Part shown: in pieces, positions 7,357-15,317 of the stretch | How positions within the stretch are numbered: position 1 is the stretch's first letter | Layout of the letters: the number at the start of each line of letters is the position of its first letter | From: Lysinibacillus sphaericus | GTDB taxonomy: Bacteria > Bacillota > Bacilli > Bacillales_A > Planococcaceae | Length of the DNA stretch: 38,054 bases | Direction of reading: 5' to 3' | Assembly (NCBI RefSeq): GCF_006864135.1 | Contig: NZ_SADV01000035.1 | Location: 1 to 38,054 of the forward strand | Notes under the pieces: generated by a model | What the model was told of the DNA's origin: nothing | Database searches by the model: none | The model's input: only the letters and a program-made list of their open reading frames with translations | Translations under genes and position numbers: made by a program

Positions 7357-7917
7357 ATGAACAGACATTTTTTTATTGCCATCCCACTTCCTTCAGATAT
7401 TAAAGCAGCTCTTAAAGTGAGATGTGAAGAAATGAAAACAGATTTTCATTTTAAACGATGGGTACACCAGGAAGATTATCACATCACATTGGCTTTTTTA
7501 GGTCATGCGGATGAAGAGCAATTACAGGCTGTAATGGATGAAACGAGGAAAAATCTTCGGAATGTTCCACTATTCGAATTAAAAATTCAAGGGTTCAATA
7601 CTTTTGGGAGAAAAGAATATCCAAGAATTTTATGGGTAAATCTGCTCGAATCGCAGCCATTAAATTTGGTGAGAGAAATAGTATACCGTGATTGTATGAA
7701 GGCTGGTTTTGAATTAGATAAGAAGCCCTTTACACCCCATATAACTGTTGCAAGAAAATGGGATGAAGCGTGCGGGGAAATTCCGTTCGACGCATTGCTA
7801 GAAGAAAATTTTCAGCTTCCAAAATTTCTAGTTGAAGAAGTGATTTTGTACGAATCAAAAATAGAGGAAACGCCAAAATATTATAAAAAAGCTGTCATTC
7901 GTTTAGATGACCAATAA
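7357..7917 (+). CDS. thpR: RNA 2',3'-cyclic phosphodiesterase
   Basis: 186 aa, the usual size of bacterial ThpR (formerly '2'-5' RNA ligase'), which opens 2',3'-cyclic phosphates on RNA ends. Both 2H-phosphoesterase motifs are present: HITLAFLG near residue 42 and HITVARK near residue 131. The N-terminus MNRHFFIAIPLP fits the family. In-frame ATGs at 7336 and 7351 are poorly placed; GAGAGGG lies 8 nt before the ATG at 7357, so that start was chosen. It is followed by its own terminator and appears monocistronic. Confidence 0.92.
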   Translation: MNRHFFIAIPLPSDIKAALKVRCEEMKTDFHFKRWVHQEDYHITLAFLGHADEEQLQAVMDETRKNLRNVPLFELKIQGFNTFGRKEYPRILWVNLLESQPLNLVREIVYRDCMKAGFELDKKPFTPHITVARKWDEACGEIPFDALLEENFQLPKFLVEEVILYESKIEETPKYYKKAVIRLDDQ

Positions 7918-7927
7918 TTTTACAATC

Positions 7928-7970
7928 AGCTCGTAAACCTAAAAAAGAAAAGGTTTATGAGCTTTTTTTA
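7928..7970 (+). terminator. Terminator of thpR
   Basis: AGCTCGTAAACCT (7928-7940) pairs with AGGTTTATGAGCT (7951-7963) with one G-T pair, then seven T. Confidence 0.88.
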
Positions 7971-7997
7971 CTGAAAATATTGTAATTTTAATGATTA

Positions 7998-8017
7998 GTT
8001 CATCTTCAGTTCATTTA
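7998..8017 (+). promoter_or_regulatory. HssR-like direct repeat upstream of the ABC transporter
   Basis: GTTCATCTT (7998-8006), two bases, then GTTCATTTA (8009-8017). Staphylococcal HssR binds a GTTCATATT direct repeat upstream of hrtAB (from memory). The repeat sits where a -35 element would lie relative to a TATGCT -10 (8025-8030), a layout suited to an activator. Confidence 0.55.
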
Positions 8018-8061
8018 AGGATTTTATGCTAAGAATGTAAAAAGGAATGGAGGAGTTCACT

Positions 8062-9096
8062 ATGAATCTTGCGTGGAAAGAAATTAAGAAGAATAAAGTA
8101 AGATTTTTAATATTAGGATCAATTGTTTTTCTAGTTAGTTTTTTAACTTTTATTATTTCTGGTTTGGCGAATGGATTATCACAGGATAATGCCGCTTTAA
8201 TTAAAGATTTACCACAAGGACAATTTTATATGAATACGGATGCAGATGAAACTTATAATCTGTCAAAGATAGATAGCGGTACACAAAATGAAATATTGAG
8301 CAATGAAAAGGATGCAGTGGCTTTTTCACTACAAATGGGCTTTTTAAATGATCAGGATAATAAGCAGCAAAGCGTCGCCTTTGTGACATCCACTGATTCA
8401 AAGTTATTTGAAAATGTGCAACACGAAGAAGTGATATTAGACAGCTCATTGAAAGATAAAGGACTAAAAGTAGGCGATACATTAACGAATAATCAGTTTA
8501 GTGGCAAGTTTGTAGTAAAAGGATTTGTAGAGCAAAAGAAATATAGTCATGCACCGGTTGCCTATATTAATAAAGAGGATTATAAAGAAATTTATCGTAC
8601 TGATGAAATGCAATTGATTTTTGTACCAAATGGTGATTCTTCAAAACAATTTGCTGGGTTACAATCATTTTCGAATAAAGAGTTTCTTAATACAATCCCA
8701 AGCTATAGTGCAGAACAAATGTCTTTAAATATGATTGTCTGGTTTTTAGTAGTCATCAGTGGGATGCTGTTTGCAATCTTCTTCTATATGATGAACGTTC
8801 AAAAAATTGGTTTATACGGAATTTTGAAGGCCATTGGTGTGAAAACGAGTAAACTATTCAAAATGATATGGACACAGATGGCTATCATTACAGTTATTTC
8901 ACTTATTTTGTCGGTAGCCTTTAGCCAAGCATTTAATCTGATAGCGCCAAAAGGAATGCCTTTCACGTTAACAATTGCGACAACAACGCAATTATCGATC
9001 GTATTTTTAATTATTGGATTTATTGGTGCTACAATTTCAGGCATCCAAATTAAAAAAATTCAACCATTACAAGCGATACAGCAAGGGGAGGCTTAA
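8062..9096 (+). CDS. ABC transporter permease, HrtB/FtsX-MacB type
   Basis: 344 aa. One N-terminal membrane segment (about residues 15-40, FLILGSIVFLVSFLTFIISG) is followed by a ~180-residue extracellular domain and three C-terminal membrane segments. This is the four-helix FtsX/MacB topology. The start MNLAWKEIKKNKVRF resembles HrtB heme exporters. An in-frame ATG at 8047 lies within the GGAGGAG ribosome binding site, so ATG 8062 was chosen. It ends 1 nt before the partner ATPase, forming a two-gene operon. The upstream HssR-like repeat supports a heme-efflux role, but no HssRS sensor system adjoins it. Confidence 0.85.
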   Translation: MNLAWKEIKKNKVRFLILGSIVFLVSFLTFIISGLANGLSQDNAALIKDLPQGQFYMNTDADETYNLSKIDSGTQNEILSNEKDAVAFSLQMGFLNDQDNKQQSVAFVTSTDSKLFENVQHEEVILDSSLKDKGLKVGDTLTNNQFSGKFVVKGFVEQKKYSHAPVAYINKEDYKEIYRTDEMQLIFVPNGDSSKQFAGLQSFSNKEFLNTIPSYSAEQMSLNMIVWFLVVISGMLFAIFFYMMNVQKIGLYGILKAIGVKTSKLFKMIWTQMAIITVISLILSVAFSQAFNLIAPKGMPFTLTIATTTQLSIVFLIIGFIGATISGIQIKKIQPLQAIQQGEA

Positions 9097-9097
9097 T

Positions 9098-9784
9098 ATG
9101 ACTTTATTTAAAATCGATGAAGTTAGAAAAACGTTTAGGAATGGCGAGGTAGAGGAAGAAATACTTAAAGGGATAGATCTTTCTCTAAATGAAGGGGAAA
9201 TAACAGCATTGGTCGGTGCATCTGGGTCAGGTAAGAGTACACTTCTGACAATAGCTGCTGGACTTCAGCCTCCAACAGATGGGCGCGTTATTTTTGAGGG
9301 GAAAAATATGTCCACCATGAACGCTGAAGACGTTCGTAAAGTACGAGCAAATGAATTTGGGTTTGTCTTTCAGTTTGCACACCTTGTACCTTTTCTTACA
9401 GTTGAGGAGCAGCTACTGCTAATGCTAGATGTTTCTGAATCAAAATTAAAGAAGCAGGAACAAAAAAATGAAGTTAATCGAATACTAAAATTAGTAGGGA
9501 TGGACCATCGAAAAATGGCTTATCCTTCGTCATTGTCAGGTGGCGAGAAGCAACGTGTAGCCATTGCCCGAGCAATCATTCATCAACCGAAAGTTCTGTT
9601 CGCAGATGAACCAACAGCAAGCTTAGATTCACAAAGATCAAAGGAGGTTATGTTACTAATTAGAGATTTGACTAAAACGTTAAACATTACTACTTTAATG
9701 GTGACACATGATGAAGAAATGCTTGCTTATATGGATCGTATTATTAAAATGAGCGACGGTGTCATTTTGCAAGATGCCATTTAG
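9098..9784 (+). CDS. ABC transporter ATP-binding protein, HrtA-like
   Basis: 228 aa. All nucleotide-binding motifs are intact: Walker A GASGSGKST (residues 40-48), Q-loop FVFQFAHL, signature LSGGEKQR, Walker B VLFADEPT and the switch His in VTHDEE. It belongs to the LolD/MacB/FtsE class that pairs with FtsX-type permeases. The ATG at 9098 has AAGGGGAGG in the end of the permease gene. An open frame continues upstream inside the permease gene but is not the start. It energises export of the substrate handled by the permease, plausibly heme. Confidence 0.93.
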   Translation: MTLFKIDEVRKTFRNGEVEEEILKGIDLSLNEGEITALVGASGSGKSTLLTIAAGLQPPTDGRVIFEGKNMSTMNAEDVRKVRANEFGFVFQFAHLVPFLTVEEQLLLMLDVSESKLKKQEQKNEVNRILKLVGMDHRKMAYPSSLSGGEKQRVAIARAIIHQPKVLFADEPTASLDSQRSKEVMLLIRDLTKTLNITTLMVTHDEEMLAYMDRIIKMSDGVILQDAI

Positions 9785-9795
9785 ATCGAATCGTA

Positions 9796-9835
9796 AAAAC
9801 CACAACCACATTTATTGATGGTTGTGGTTTTTTGA
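9796..9835 (+). terminator. Terminator of the ABC transporter operon
   Basis: AAAACCACAACCA (9796-9808) pairs with TGGTTGTGGTTTT (9819-9831) and a T-run follows. Confidence 0.9.
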
Positions 9836-9999
9836 CATCCGCTAAAAGAAGTTAAACAGGCTTATCACCATAATGTTAAGCTGATTTTCCGTTCCATCGG
9901 GGCGTTATTTATAGATATTTTTAATAAGCCTAGTGTTATGTTACTAAACCACTAAACTAATGAAGCATATTATAGAAGGAAAGGGGGAGGTGATTTCAA

Positions 10000-10284
10000 A
10001 TGGCGTTTGTCATTGCTTTATTGATCGTATTAGTTGGTCTAATAGCGGGATTCCAATTAACCGAAGGAAGGTCAGAGAAAGGGAATTACATCGTTTGGGG
10101 TATCATTACAATGATAGCGTTTGCACCGTTCTTATCTTTTGTAATTGGCGTAATGTATGGAATAGTAGTTAAAAATAGTTGGGCAACCTCGATTATGATG
10201 TTTTTAGCTCCTATAATTTTTGTTATAGGGTTAATTATATTACTTTTAGGTATTTATAAAAATGATAAAGAAAAGTATAAATAA
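10000..10284 (+). CDS. Small membrane protein of unknown function
   Basis: 94 aa with three predicted membrane segments (about residues 2-18, 32-55 and 67-84), short charged loops and a lysine-rich C-terminus (KNDKEKYK). A strong ribosome binding site GGGGGAGGTGAT precedes the ATG at the ideal distance, so the gene is very likely translated. I do not recognise a family. It stands alone between two terminators/repeats, and the gap 9836-9999 shows no clear promoter. Confidence 0.8.
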   Translation: MAFVIALLIVLVGLIAGFQLTEGRSEKGNYIVWGIITMIAFAPFLSFVIGVMYGIVVKNSWATSIMMFLAPIIFVIGLIILLLGIYKNDKEKYK

Positions 10285-10343
10285 CTAGCTATTTATCTCT
10301 GAAAAGGGTTATTCCGTTCAGTGTTTAAGTTATCTTAAATATA

Positions 10344-10497
10344 AAGGTAAAAAGCCGCGAGACGCCTACAAATTGTTTTTAAAGAGTGTAAATGAAAATG
10401 TAGCGAAGGAGACATATGCCTTCGTGTCCAACATCCTATTTTTGGCCCTGATGCGGTTCGTCCTGGGCGGCGGAAAAGCATAGCGGTTTTTTACCTC
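10344..10497. repeat. 154-bp element bounded by inverted repeats, internally structured
   Basis: AAGGTAAAAAGCCGC (10344-10358) pairs with GCGGTTTTTTACCTC (10483-10497). Inside lie GACGCC...GGCGGC and a hairpin CGAAGG-N9-CCTTCG (around 10408-10428). It is more GC-rich than its surroundings. No convincing reading frame runs through it. It could be a dispersed MITE-like repeat or a structured RNA; it is also placed to terminate the neighbouring convergent genes. Confidence 0.5.
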
Positions 10498-10523
10498 TGG
10501 AAGAAAGCTTTTACGTTAAAAGT

Positions 10524-11333
10524 TTAGGTTAATCGAGCTTTTCGACTTACTTTACAGACCATTCTCATTAAAGATCTGTGCAACGAAGGGAAGATCGTAA
10601 AGAGTACATCCATTGTTTTACGCATAGGCATAGGACAGATAATAGGCTTATTTTTGTGTACGCCTGCAATAGTGATTTTTGCTAGTTTCTGTGGAGACAT
10701 CATTTTTTGCTTTTTCAATTGTTTGGACATCACTGACTTATCAATATTAATAGCTGTTGCTTTATCGAAAATAGGTGTATCAACAAAAGTCGGACATAGC
10801 GTACTTACCTTGATGCCAAATTCCTCAGCCTCATAGTGAAGTGATGTCGTTAAGCCCACAACAGCATGCTTCGTAGTTGAATATGCGGCAGATATAGGCG
10901 CTGGCCCCAACCCTGCTGCTGATGAGGTATTGATGATATGTCCAAAACCTTGTTTCTTCATGATTTGATAGCCAACTTGAGTACCATATATAACGCCCCA
11001 TAAATTAAGATCCACAATGTTTTTCCATTCGTCCATCGACATATCATACATTTCACCATACATAGCTATACCAGCATTATTGAATAAATAATCTAATCTT
11101 TGAAATTCCTCATAGACATTTGTAATGACATGTTCAACACTTTTGTAATCGGTTACATTTAATTCAACAAATCTAGCATTTGAAGCATCTTTATTTAGTT
11201 CTGCCTCTAGAAAACGTCCATCATGTTCGTTAATATCTGCAATAATGACAAATACATGACGACCAACTAACTCTTTGCAGATAGCCTTCCCTATACCTGA
11301 TACACCGCCAGTAACAATCGCAACCTTTCTCAT
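10524..11333 (-). CDS. SDR-family oxidoreductase
   Basis: About 270 aa. Classical SDR features are all present: TGGVSGIGKA at the N-terminus, LDYLFNNAG, the catalytic Ser in NTSSAAGLG, and Y-S-T-T-K as the YxxxK motif. The C-terminal ~50 residues extend beyond the Rossmann core and contain a hydrophobic MDVLFTIFPSLHRSLMRM segment, as in DltE/YqjQ-like SDRs that may contact the membrane. Three in-frame starts exist (11342 GTG, 11339 ATG, 11333 ATG); only 11333 has GAGAGG at a normal spacing of 8. It is the last gene of the TetR-GDSL-SDR operon. The substrate is unknown. Confidence 0.88.
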   Translation of the reverse strand: MRKVAIVTGGVSGIGKAICKELVGRHVFVIIADINEHDGRFLEAELNKDASNARFVELNVTDYKSVEHVITNVYEEFQRLDYLFNNAGIAMYGEMYDMSMDEWKNIVDLNLWGVIYGTQVGYQIMKKQGFGHIINTSSAAGLGPAPISAAYSTTKHAVVGLTTSLHYEAEEFGIKVSTLCPTFVDTPIFDKATAINIDKSVMSKQLKKQKMMSPQKLAKITIAGVHKNKPIICPMPMRKTMDVLFTIFPSLHRSLMRMVCKVSRKARLT

Positions 11334-11357
11334 ATTCATCACCTCTCACATGACTTC

Positions 11358-12053
11358 CTATTGTTCAATAGCTTCTTGTAAGTGAAACTGTTCAATGACA
11401 GCTGTGTATTCTTTCAAGACAAGTTCTGCTCCGTTACTATTTAAATGAACGCCATCTAACGTTAAATGTAGCCCTCTCTTTTTAGATAATCGGTCAATTC
11501 GCAAAGGATTTTTATAAAACAGTACATCTTTCATTACTCGCATAACATTGGTGTTCATATAATCAGAACTAGTAACTTGTTCTAAGTGATGCTCAAACAC
11601 CTCTTGAATATTTAGAAAGCTTACATTTGCATATTTTGAAGAAATGGATTGAATAATAGAGGAGAGCTCTTTTAATTCTTTATTAGGAGCGTTTTTAATT
11701 GTCTCTCCTATTAAAGCTGGTGTTACTAAAACGACATGTTTAGAGGATGCTAAAATCATTTCTAAACAATTTACATAGTAATCTTTAAATTCTTGATGGT
11801 CTTTTGTAACTGGTTGTGCCTGCACTTTCAAAAGTTTTGCATAGACATCGTTGACACCAATCCAAAGAAAGCTAAGGTCATAATAAGTAGCTAGCTTCGA
11901 TTTCTCTAAACGACTGTGTAAGCTTTTTACTGTTTCACCTGGTTTACCGAGATTATCAAATTCGATATGTTGATGTTTTGTTATTAGTAGTTTAAAAAAT
12001 GAAACCCCTGGTCTACCTTCTGTTAAGCTGTCTCCTATACATGCAATTTTCAT
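11358..12053 (-). CDS. SGNH/GDSL-family esterase/lipase-like hydrolase
   Basis: 231 aa. All four SGNH blocks are visible: GDSL with nucleophile Ser9, the block II Gly in GKPGET, GVND with Asn68, and the DGVHLNSNG block with the catalytic Asp/His near residues 203-206. There is no signal peptide, so it is probably cytoplasmic. The start ATG follows AAGGTGGG. The gene is 24 bp upstream of the SDR gene and 68 bp downstream of the TetR gene on the same strand. A lipid- or ester-linked substrate is plausible given the TetR/SDR context, but not shown. Confidence 0.88.
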   Translation of the reverse strand: MKIACIGDSLTEGRPGVSFFKLLITKHQHIEFDNLGKPGETVKSLHSRLEKSKLATYYDLSFLWIGVNDVYAKLLKVQAQPVTKDHQEFKDYYVNCLEMILASSKHVVLVTPALIGETIKNAPNKELKELSSIIQSISSKYANVSFLNIQEVFEHHLEQVTSSDYMNTNVMRVMKDVLFYKNPLRIDRLSKKRGLHLTLDGVHLNSNGAELVLKEYTAVIEQFHLQEAIEQ

Positions 12054-12121
12054 TTATATCCCACCTTTTTTTATCTCCTTTAACTTCACCCGTTGTAATA
12101 ATTTAATTCCTCTAGAAGCCA

Positions 12122-12709
12122 TTATGCCGAAGCATAATTGATAAAAATGGTTATTGCCTGGTTAAAGAGTGGCTCAAGTGCTTTCAGATCCTGAGTATTT
12201 GTCAGCTGACATAATCCTCCTAGCCATGTGCCTAGCAGAACTGTCCATTCATCAATATTTCCATGAACAAATTCCCCCTTATCAATTCCTTCTTGCAAAA
12301 TCGCACGATAAGCACCCATCGGTACAACCGCTAAATTGTATAATTGTTGTACTGATTCAGGGCTCGATTTTGGATTGGAAGCTAGCTCTTGCCCTGATCT
12401 TAATAAAGGTGTTTGGTAATGATAGAGAACATGCATGGCCATGCCATATAATTTTTCTGTTGCCGTAGAATAGTTACATTCTTTTTGCAGCCATTTGCTG
12501 TGCCAATCTTGCATTGTTTGTTGCGCTAAAAGAACAAAGAGCTTTTCTTTGTTTTCAAAATGGTAATAAATATGTCCCTTGCTGTAGCCTGAAGCGGTGG
12601 AAATATCGCCAACTGATGTTTGATTATAGCCTTTTTGAGAAAACAAACTAACCGCATGTTCCATAATTTTAACTTTTGCTTTCTCGCTATCGTAACGTCT
12701 TTTATTCAT
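12122..12709 (-). CDS. TetR/AcrR-family regulator
   Basis: 195 aa. The N-terminal helix-turn-helix spans about residues 10-55, with KIMEHAVSLFSQKGYNQTSV and GYSKGHIYYHFENKEKLF. The C-terminal domain is a typical helical sensor. The start ATG has AAAGGGG at a spacing of 8. A perfect palindrome, GAACGTCCGTTC, lies just upstream between the -10 region and the start, so it likely represses its own operon, which includes the GDSL hydrolase and SDR genes. The GAACG-CGTTC half-sites resemble those of fatty-acid-responsive TetR regulators of Bacillaceae; the ligand is not known. Confidence 0.88.
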   Translation of the reverse strand: MNKRRYDSEKAKVKIMEHAVSLFSQKGYNQTSVGDISTASGYSKGHIYYHFENKEKLFVLLAQQTMQDWHSKWLQKECNYSTATEKLYGMAMHVLYHYQTPLLRSGQELASNPKSSPESVQQLYNLAVVPMGAYRAILQEGIDKGEFVHGNIDEWTVLLGTWLGGLCQLTNTQDLKALEPLFNQAITIFINYASA

Positions 12710-12732
12710 TGATTTACCCCTTTAAAACATTT

Positions 12733-12744
12733 GAACGTCCGTTC
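12733..12744. promoter_or_regulatory. TetR operator palindrome GAACGTCCGTTC
   Basis: A perfect 5-bp inverted repeat with a 2-bp centre, inside a TAGAACG..CGTTCAAA context on the minus strand. It is placed 8 nt downstream of a TATAAT -10 (minus strand, 12752-12757), where binding would block transcription of the TetR-GDSL-SDR operon. Confidence 0.75.
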
Positions 12745-12833
12745 TAATTTAATTATACAATATTTTACTAATTAATGAATAGTTAAATACCTTCGTCATT
12801 ATGTTGTCACAATTGCTAATACTAAGGCTAATT

Positions 12834-12877
12834 AGACATCTCCAGGAAAGCACCTAGTTGGAAAGGAATTCAACTCT
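12834..12877. repeat. Degenerate 3' end of the ~130-bp repeat family
   Basis: Sequence around CCAGGAAAGCACCTAGTTGG followed by AAAGGAATTCAACTCT matches the 'CCCCCAGGAAAGCGCCCAG ... GGAAATCAACCTCT' end of the full copy at 27081-27210. Only the terminal ~45 bp remain. Confidence 0.55.
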
Positions 12878-12962
12878 ACATTATGGTGTGGAATAAATGG
12901 AGGGGATATCCATTTGGTTATGGAATTATAAATTATGATTTAAATATTAGGAGGGGAATTAG

Positions 12963-13313
12963 ATGGGGAGAGTAATAGGGTTTGAATTAAATAGCCAGGA
13001 GCCTGAAAAAGCAGCTGAGTTTTATGCCAAGGTTTTTGGTTGGGAGGTAGCCGCACCTAATTGGGAATATCGGGCTGTAACAACCGGGGATGATGAAAAG
13101 TCTGGGATCAACGGCGGTATTGCTAAGGGGCCACATGATTATCCTTTTGGAACACGTATTCAAATCGAAGTGGATTCTATCGATGAGGCTATGGCTAAAG
13201 CTAAACATAATGGTGCCATCATTGTTCGTGACAAAATGGAATTTGCTGAGTTTTATCTTGCCTATATGGTAGATCCAACTGGGCTTGGCTTCGGCTTAAT
13301 TCAAAACAAATAA
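12963..13313 (+). CDS. VOC (glyoxalase/bleomycin-resistance fold) family protein
   Basis: 116 aa, a single VOC module pair. It opens with GFELNSQEPEKAAEFYAKVF, the conserved first strand and helix, and ends with YMVDPTGLGFGLIQ, the usual 'D-P-G' strand. It resembles the uncharacterised 'YdeO/Glo_EDI_BRP-like' group often annotated as lactoylglutathione lyase-like. The first metal-ligand position is not His (GFELN), so enzymatic activity is uncertain and a binding role is possible. TAGGAGGGGAATTAG precedes the ATG. The gene stands alone. Confidence 0.82.
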   Translation: MGRVIGFELNSQEPEKAAEFYAKVFGWEVAAPNWEYRAVTTGDDEKSGINGGIAKGPHDYPFGTRIQIEVDSIDEAMAKAKHNGAIIVRDKMEFAEFYLAYMVDPTGLGFGLIQNK

Positions 13314-13370
13314 TCTATTCTCTCTCAAAAGATTGCGTAGGCTTTTTTGTGATTAAGTCGATAGCATAAG

Positions 13371-13410
13371 AAAAGCAAGTCTCCCTTTGAATGGGGAGGC
13401 TTGCTTTTTC
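13371..13410. terminator. Bidirectional terminator between the VOC gene and the NAT gene
   Basis: AAAAGCAAGTCTCCC (13371-13385) pairs with GGGGAGGCTTGCTTTTT (about 13393-13409). T-runs occur on both strands, suiting these convergent genes. Confidence 0.88.
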
Positions 13411-13416
13411 TAGCAT

Positions 13417-14160
13417 TTAATCTAATGAAATATGAAAAAAGCGATGAAGTACTTGTCGCCATTCCTTTTCGTTATGAGTTGTATAAGTTGTTAGAGAGTA
13501 TCCCTCGTAAATTCGAAATTCGTTATTAAGCATTGTATGTCGGCCACGAGGAGTACGAATCATCGCGATTTTATTTTTTTGTTTAGAAAGTCTTGGTGCA
13601 AACTTTGCATCGTTAGCGTCATCAAAAAAACTATAAAGTAAACGCCAATTATTTTTTGTTAGTTCGTACAGCATCCAGCCGTTCGCTTCATCTCGTTCAA
13701 TTTTATAAAGTTCATTACCTTCACGGTGTTGATGTCCAGCTATTAGTGGAACTGGTTTACAAGGAGCTAATGCACCTACACCAACATCTGAAATATAGGA
13801 TTGGCCATTGAAATTGACCAGCAATAGCTGATGCATAGGTACATCCTCAACAGGAGTATCCGCTTCAATGTTGCGCCAAAAGTGTGCATAGCGGTTGGTT
13901 ACAGAAAAGCCAAGTTCGCGAAGTAGCCAACTAAATAAAATATTTAGTTCAAAACAATTGCCTCCGCGAAGTTGAATAATCATTTTTTGAAAAAGGTCAG
14001 GAATTGCGAAGGAGATGTCATGTTTTAAGGCAACATCTAGGTTCTCATAAGGAATGGTATGTAGATGTTTGGTTTGAAGCTGACCAAGTAACTTAATAGA
14101 TGGCTCTAAAGATCCATGAAATTGAATAAGCTTTAAATATTGCTTTATTTGTGAATTCAT
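13417..14160 (-). CDS. nat: Arylamine N-acetyltransferase
   Basis: 247 aa, slightly short for the family. It transfers acetyl from acetyl-CoA to aromatic amines or hydrazines. The Cys-His-Asp triad is readable: Cys69 in RGGNCFELN, His110 in MHQLLLV and Asp125 in YISDVGVG. HTIPYENLDV near residues 34-43 is the other family signature. Two adjacent upstream features confirm little about regulation: no clear operator is seen, and the start ATG has only a weak GAGG. It is divergent from nagB with a 180-bp spacer. Confidence 0.92.
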   Translation of the reverse strand: MNSQIKQYLKLIQFHGSLEPSIKLLGQLQTKHLHTIPYENLDVALKHDISFAIPDLFQKMIIQLRGGNCFELNILFSWLLRELGFSVTNRYAHFWRNIEADTPVEDVPMHQLLLVNFNGQSYISDVGVGALAPCKPVPLIAGHQHREGNELYKIERDEANGWMLYELTKNNWRLLYSFFDDANDAKFAPRLSKQKNKIAMIRTPRGRHTMLNNEFRIYEGYSLTTYTTHNEKEWRQVLHRFFHISLD

Positions 14161-14340
14161 AAAATCGCCTCATTTCCTTACTAAATAACATAACCGAAAT
14201 GGTTTGAGAATACACGTGAATAATATAAAGAAAATAATAGAAAAGGAGGTAAATAACTTGTAAAATGAAAATATTAACTATAATAAAGAGAGATATTTCC
14301 TTTTTTAGTTAATAATAATGATTGTAAGGTAGGTATACGA

Positions 14341-15066
14341 ATGACAAGCGAAATGAAATGGTTAGAAGTAAATTCATACGATGAAATGAGCAAAGTAGCA
14401 GCGGATATTTTCACTAAACAATTACAAGTAAACCCAACAAGTATTTTAGGATTAGCGACTGGTGGTTCTCCCGTAGGCATGTATAAGGAGTTAGTGAAAC
14501 GCCAACAAGCTGGCAATATATCTTTTAGTGATGTGATTACCTTTAACCTAGATGAATATATAGGTATCGATCAAACAAGTCCGGCAAGTTATTGGACATT
14601 TATGCATGAGAACTTATTCAATCATGTAGATATTAAGGAGGAAAATATACATTTACCAAATGGTAAGGCAGAAAACTTAGATGCTGAGTGTGCGGCTTAT
14701 GAAGCTCGCATTAAGGAAGCGGGAGGGATTGATCTGCAGCTTCTAGGCATTGGCATTAACGGACATATTGCTTTTAACGAACCGGGCACATCTTTTGCTT
14801 CAATGACTAATATTGTGGAGCTAACTGAATCTACACGTAAAGAAAATGCAATTTATTTTGATAACTCTAAAGATGTACCGACTCATGCAATTACAATGGG
14901 CATTCAAACTATTATGAAAGCCAAGGAAATCGTGTTAATTGCATTTGGTGAAAAAAAACTAGAGGCTATGGAAAAATTAAAAAGTGGTATCATCACTGAA
15001 GATTTCCCAGCAAGCCAATTATTAAATCATCCAAATGTAACAATTATTTACGGCGGAACAAAATAA
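14341..15066 (+). CDS. nagB: Glucosamine-6-phosphate deaminase
   Basis: 241 aa, matching the short Gram-positive NagB form that lacks the allosteric C-terminal extension of the E. coli enzyme. It converts GlcN-6-P to fructose-6-P and ammonia. Family motifs: GLATGGSPVGMY (residues 37-48), FNLDEYIG with the catalytic Asp71, and GINGHIAFNEPG with His142. AAGGTAGG lies 7 nt before the ATG at 14341. The usual partner nagA is not next to it, so it is an orphan copy here. No NagR operator was recognised in the upstream 180 bp. Confidence 0.94.
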   Translation: MTSEMKWLEVNSYDEMSKVAADIFTKQLQVNPTSILGLATGGSPVGMYKELVKRQQAGNISFSDVITFNLDEYIGIDQTSPASYWTFMHENLFNHVDIKEENIHLPNGKAENLDAECAAYEARIKEAGGIDLQLLGIGINGHIAFNEPGTSFASMTNIVELTESTRKENAIYFDNSKDVPTHAITMGIQTIMKAKEIVLIAFGEKKLEAMEKLKSGIITEDFPASQLLNHPNVTIIYGGTK

Positions 15067-15071
15067 GAAAT

Positions 15072-15112
15072 AAGCGTAGACTTTATATAATTTGAAGTCT
15101 ACGCTTTTTTAT
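15072..15112 (+). terminator. Terminator of nagB
   Basis: AAGCGTAGACTT (15072-15083) pairs with AAGTCTACGCTT (about 15095-15106), followed by TTTTATTTT. Confidence 0.9.
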
Positions 15113-15121
15113 TTTGGCGAT

Positions 15122-15226
15122 CAGAGCGACGGACAGAAGGGTCGAAGTGACGGAAAGTAGAGCCAGAGCGACGGAAAGAAGAGTCGAAACGACGGAATGT
15201 AGGGCTAGAGCGACATACATTCATCC
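15122..15226. repeat. Five tandem 21-bp repeats with a 42-bp higher-order period
   Basis: Units begin at 15122, 15143, 15164, 15185 and 15206, each 21 bp. Units 1 and 3 share CAGAGCGACGGAxAGAAGxGT; units 2 and 4 share CGAAxxGACGGAAxxTAGxGC; the fifth is degenerate. All carry the GCGACGGA-like core. The period is a multiple of 3, but no start codon or ribosome binding site precedes it. Confidence 0.85.
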
Positions 15227-15317
15227 GGAAATTTAAATTTTATCAACACTAGCTTCGCCATTAATCAATGCTACAATATTATCTATATGCTTGAATTAGA
15301 AAATAGGAGGGATTAGG

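Noticed and set aside
14241..14311. AAAAGGAGG followed by a 15-codon ATG frame upstream of nagB
   Set aside because: The ATG lies too far (about 16 nt) from the binding site and the nearer TTG is followed at once by a stop. No attenuator-like structure or regulatory codons were seen.
15122..15226. Possible CRISPR array
   Set aside because: Units are contiguous 21-bp tandem repeats without unique spacers, and no cas genes are nearby.
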